The notes below the pieces were generated by a model. That model ran no database searches. It had not been told where the DNA came from and was given only the letters and a program-made list of their open reading frames with translations. Below are positions 19,108 to 19,756 of a DNA stretch of 19,756 nt, piece after piece. The first letter of the stretch is position 1. Every line of letters begins with the position of its first letter. A program made the position numbers and the translations under genes. The stretch is taken from assembly GCA_004335635.1 (NCBI GenBank), contig QAXH01002222.1, positions 1 through 19,756 on the forward strand, written 5' to 3'. The stretch is from Chloromonas sp. AAM2. Its lineage: Eukaryota > Chlorophyta > Chlorophyceae > Chlamydomonadales > Chlamydomonadaceae.

Positions 19108-19756
19108 ATGGCAACGGCGCGCTCTAGCATGGGGTACGTGAGCAGCAGCCTGGTATCCAGCGGAGGCTGCAGCGAGGACCTGCTGCAGTTGGAGACATGG
19201 CTGCGTGAGTCAGCAGCGGTAGGTAAGACCGTACTGGCTCCGCTGGAGCCTGGCATGAAGAAGCCTATGGTTGGACACAAGCGCACCGACGATGGTTCCG
19301 AGTACCAGTGGAGCTGGACCGAGTATGAGAGGTTCAGAGCATCAAACCCCTTGTACGGGGAGTGGTGCATTCTGCTGGATCGCGTATGCGTCGTGGACCT
19401 TGACGAGGTGGGTCTCCGGTCACAGTTGGAGTCAGAGTCATCGACGGAGGTGGGGGCCATGCTGTTGCGCTGCCCACTGCAAGAGACTAGCAAGGGCTGC
19501 CATTACTTCTTCCTAAGGCCGTTGTGGGCTGATGATGAGGGATTCTACGACGGCTCTAGGCAGAAGGGGAAGGACCAGAAGGTCGACATGAAGTCGCTGT
19601 GCAGCTCAGGTACACGTGGAGTCCTGGTTGTCGCTCCCACTCCAGGTAAGCGGTGGGCCACGGGGCGCGCGCCATGGGACGACGGTGTTCTGATGGAAGA
19701 TATGCCCCGGGAGCTCATGGAACGTGTGGCCAAGTCTAGCCTCGCACCCAGCACAT
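19108..19756 (+). CDS. Prim-pol (AEP-superfamily) replication protein, 5' part
   Basis: Open for 216 codons from the ATG at 19108 to the window end, so C-terminally incomplete. In-frame ATGs at 19069, 19042 and 19000 are alternative starts; 19108 has the better context (GAGATGG) and precedes the conserved part. Motifs in order: KTVLAPLEPGMKKP..H (residues 41-58), typical of the prim-pol N-terminus; VVDLDE with the metal-binding DxD (D97, D99); TSKGCHYFF, the SxGxH motif (H132); and KVDMKS..GTRGVLVVAP (third acidic residue D160), then KRW. These belong to primase-polymerases that begin replication of plasmids, phages, large DNA viruses and polinton-like viruses, usually fused to a superfamily-3 helicase beyond the part seen. 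The stretch is intronless, unlike both host genes here, which fits an endogenised or mobile origin. Which element type is unknown. Confidence 0.72.
   Translation, partial: MATARSSMGYVSSSLVSSGGCSEDLLQLETWLRESAAVGKTVLAPLEPGMKKPMVGHKRTDDGSEYQWSWTEYERFRASNPLYGEWCILLDRVCVVDLDEVGLRSQLESESSTEVGAMLLRCPLQETSKGCHYFFLRPLWADDEGFYDGSRQKGKDQKVDMKSLCSSGTRGVLVVAPTPGKRWATGRAPWDDGVLMEDMPRELMERVAKSSLAPST

Noticed and set aside
19050..19493. 147-codon open frame on the minus strand
   Set aside because: It is antisense to the prim-pol reading frame, which carries all the recognisable motifs.
1..19756. CRISPR array, bacterial operon or rRNA
   Set aside because: No regularly spaced repeats with unique spacers, no tightly packed open frames with ribosome-binding sites and no conserved rRNA segments were seen; the splice-site evidence shows a eukaryotic nuclear sequence.

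Overview
This looks like nuclear DNA from a green alga, most likely chlorophycean. The evidence is intron-dense genes with short exons, donors mostly GTGAGT/GTGCGT/GTAAGT and acceptors ending GCAG, alanine-rich low-complexity protein segments written with GCN/CTG codons, a chlorophyte-type bestrophin, an interstitial TTAGGG tract, and long intergenic stretches full of decayed repeats. No prokaryotic operon, rRNA or convincing tRNA was seen. The species cannot be named from sequence alone. None of the real host genes is one long open frame; they were found by joining exons with matching phase.

Layout. 1-3640: no recognisable gene; one copy of a dispersed two-part repeat (about 2062-2520), a fragment of a 128-bp repeat, and a 7-bp tandem array. 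3643-3672: interstitial telomere-like tract. 3789-8209 (+): seven-exon gene for an F-box protein that also carries a PHD zinc finger; the finger is assembled only when three exons are spliced. One intron carries a near-perfect 30-bp foldback. 8639-9158 (+): remains of a Fanzor/TnpB-like RNA-guided nuclease. 9526-10472: second, rearranged copy of the two-part repeat. 11911-12413: decayed partial copy of the F-box locus (intron/exon junction plus the 128-bp repeat, relative orientation flipped).

17277-12376 (-): twelve-exon bestrophin anion-channel gene in which every exon junction keeps phase. Two of its introns carry 189-bp copies of one repeat that differ at three positions. 18224-19015: tandem pair of about 385-bp units, each with a 26-bp foldback. 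19108 to the window end (+): intronless 5' part of an archaeo-eukaryotic-type primase-polymerase (prim-pol) gene of the kind found in DNA viruses, polinton-like viruses and mobile elements. It probably marks the edge of an endogenised element.

No shared pathway links the genes. The window reads as two host genes (F-box/PHD and bestrophin, convergently arranged) set among mobile or viral remnants and locally copied, often inverted, repeat segments.
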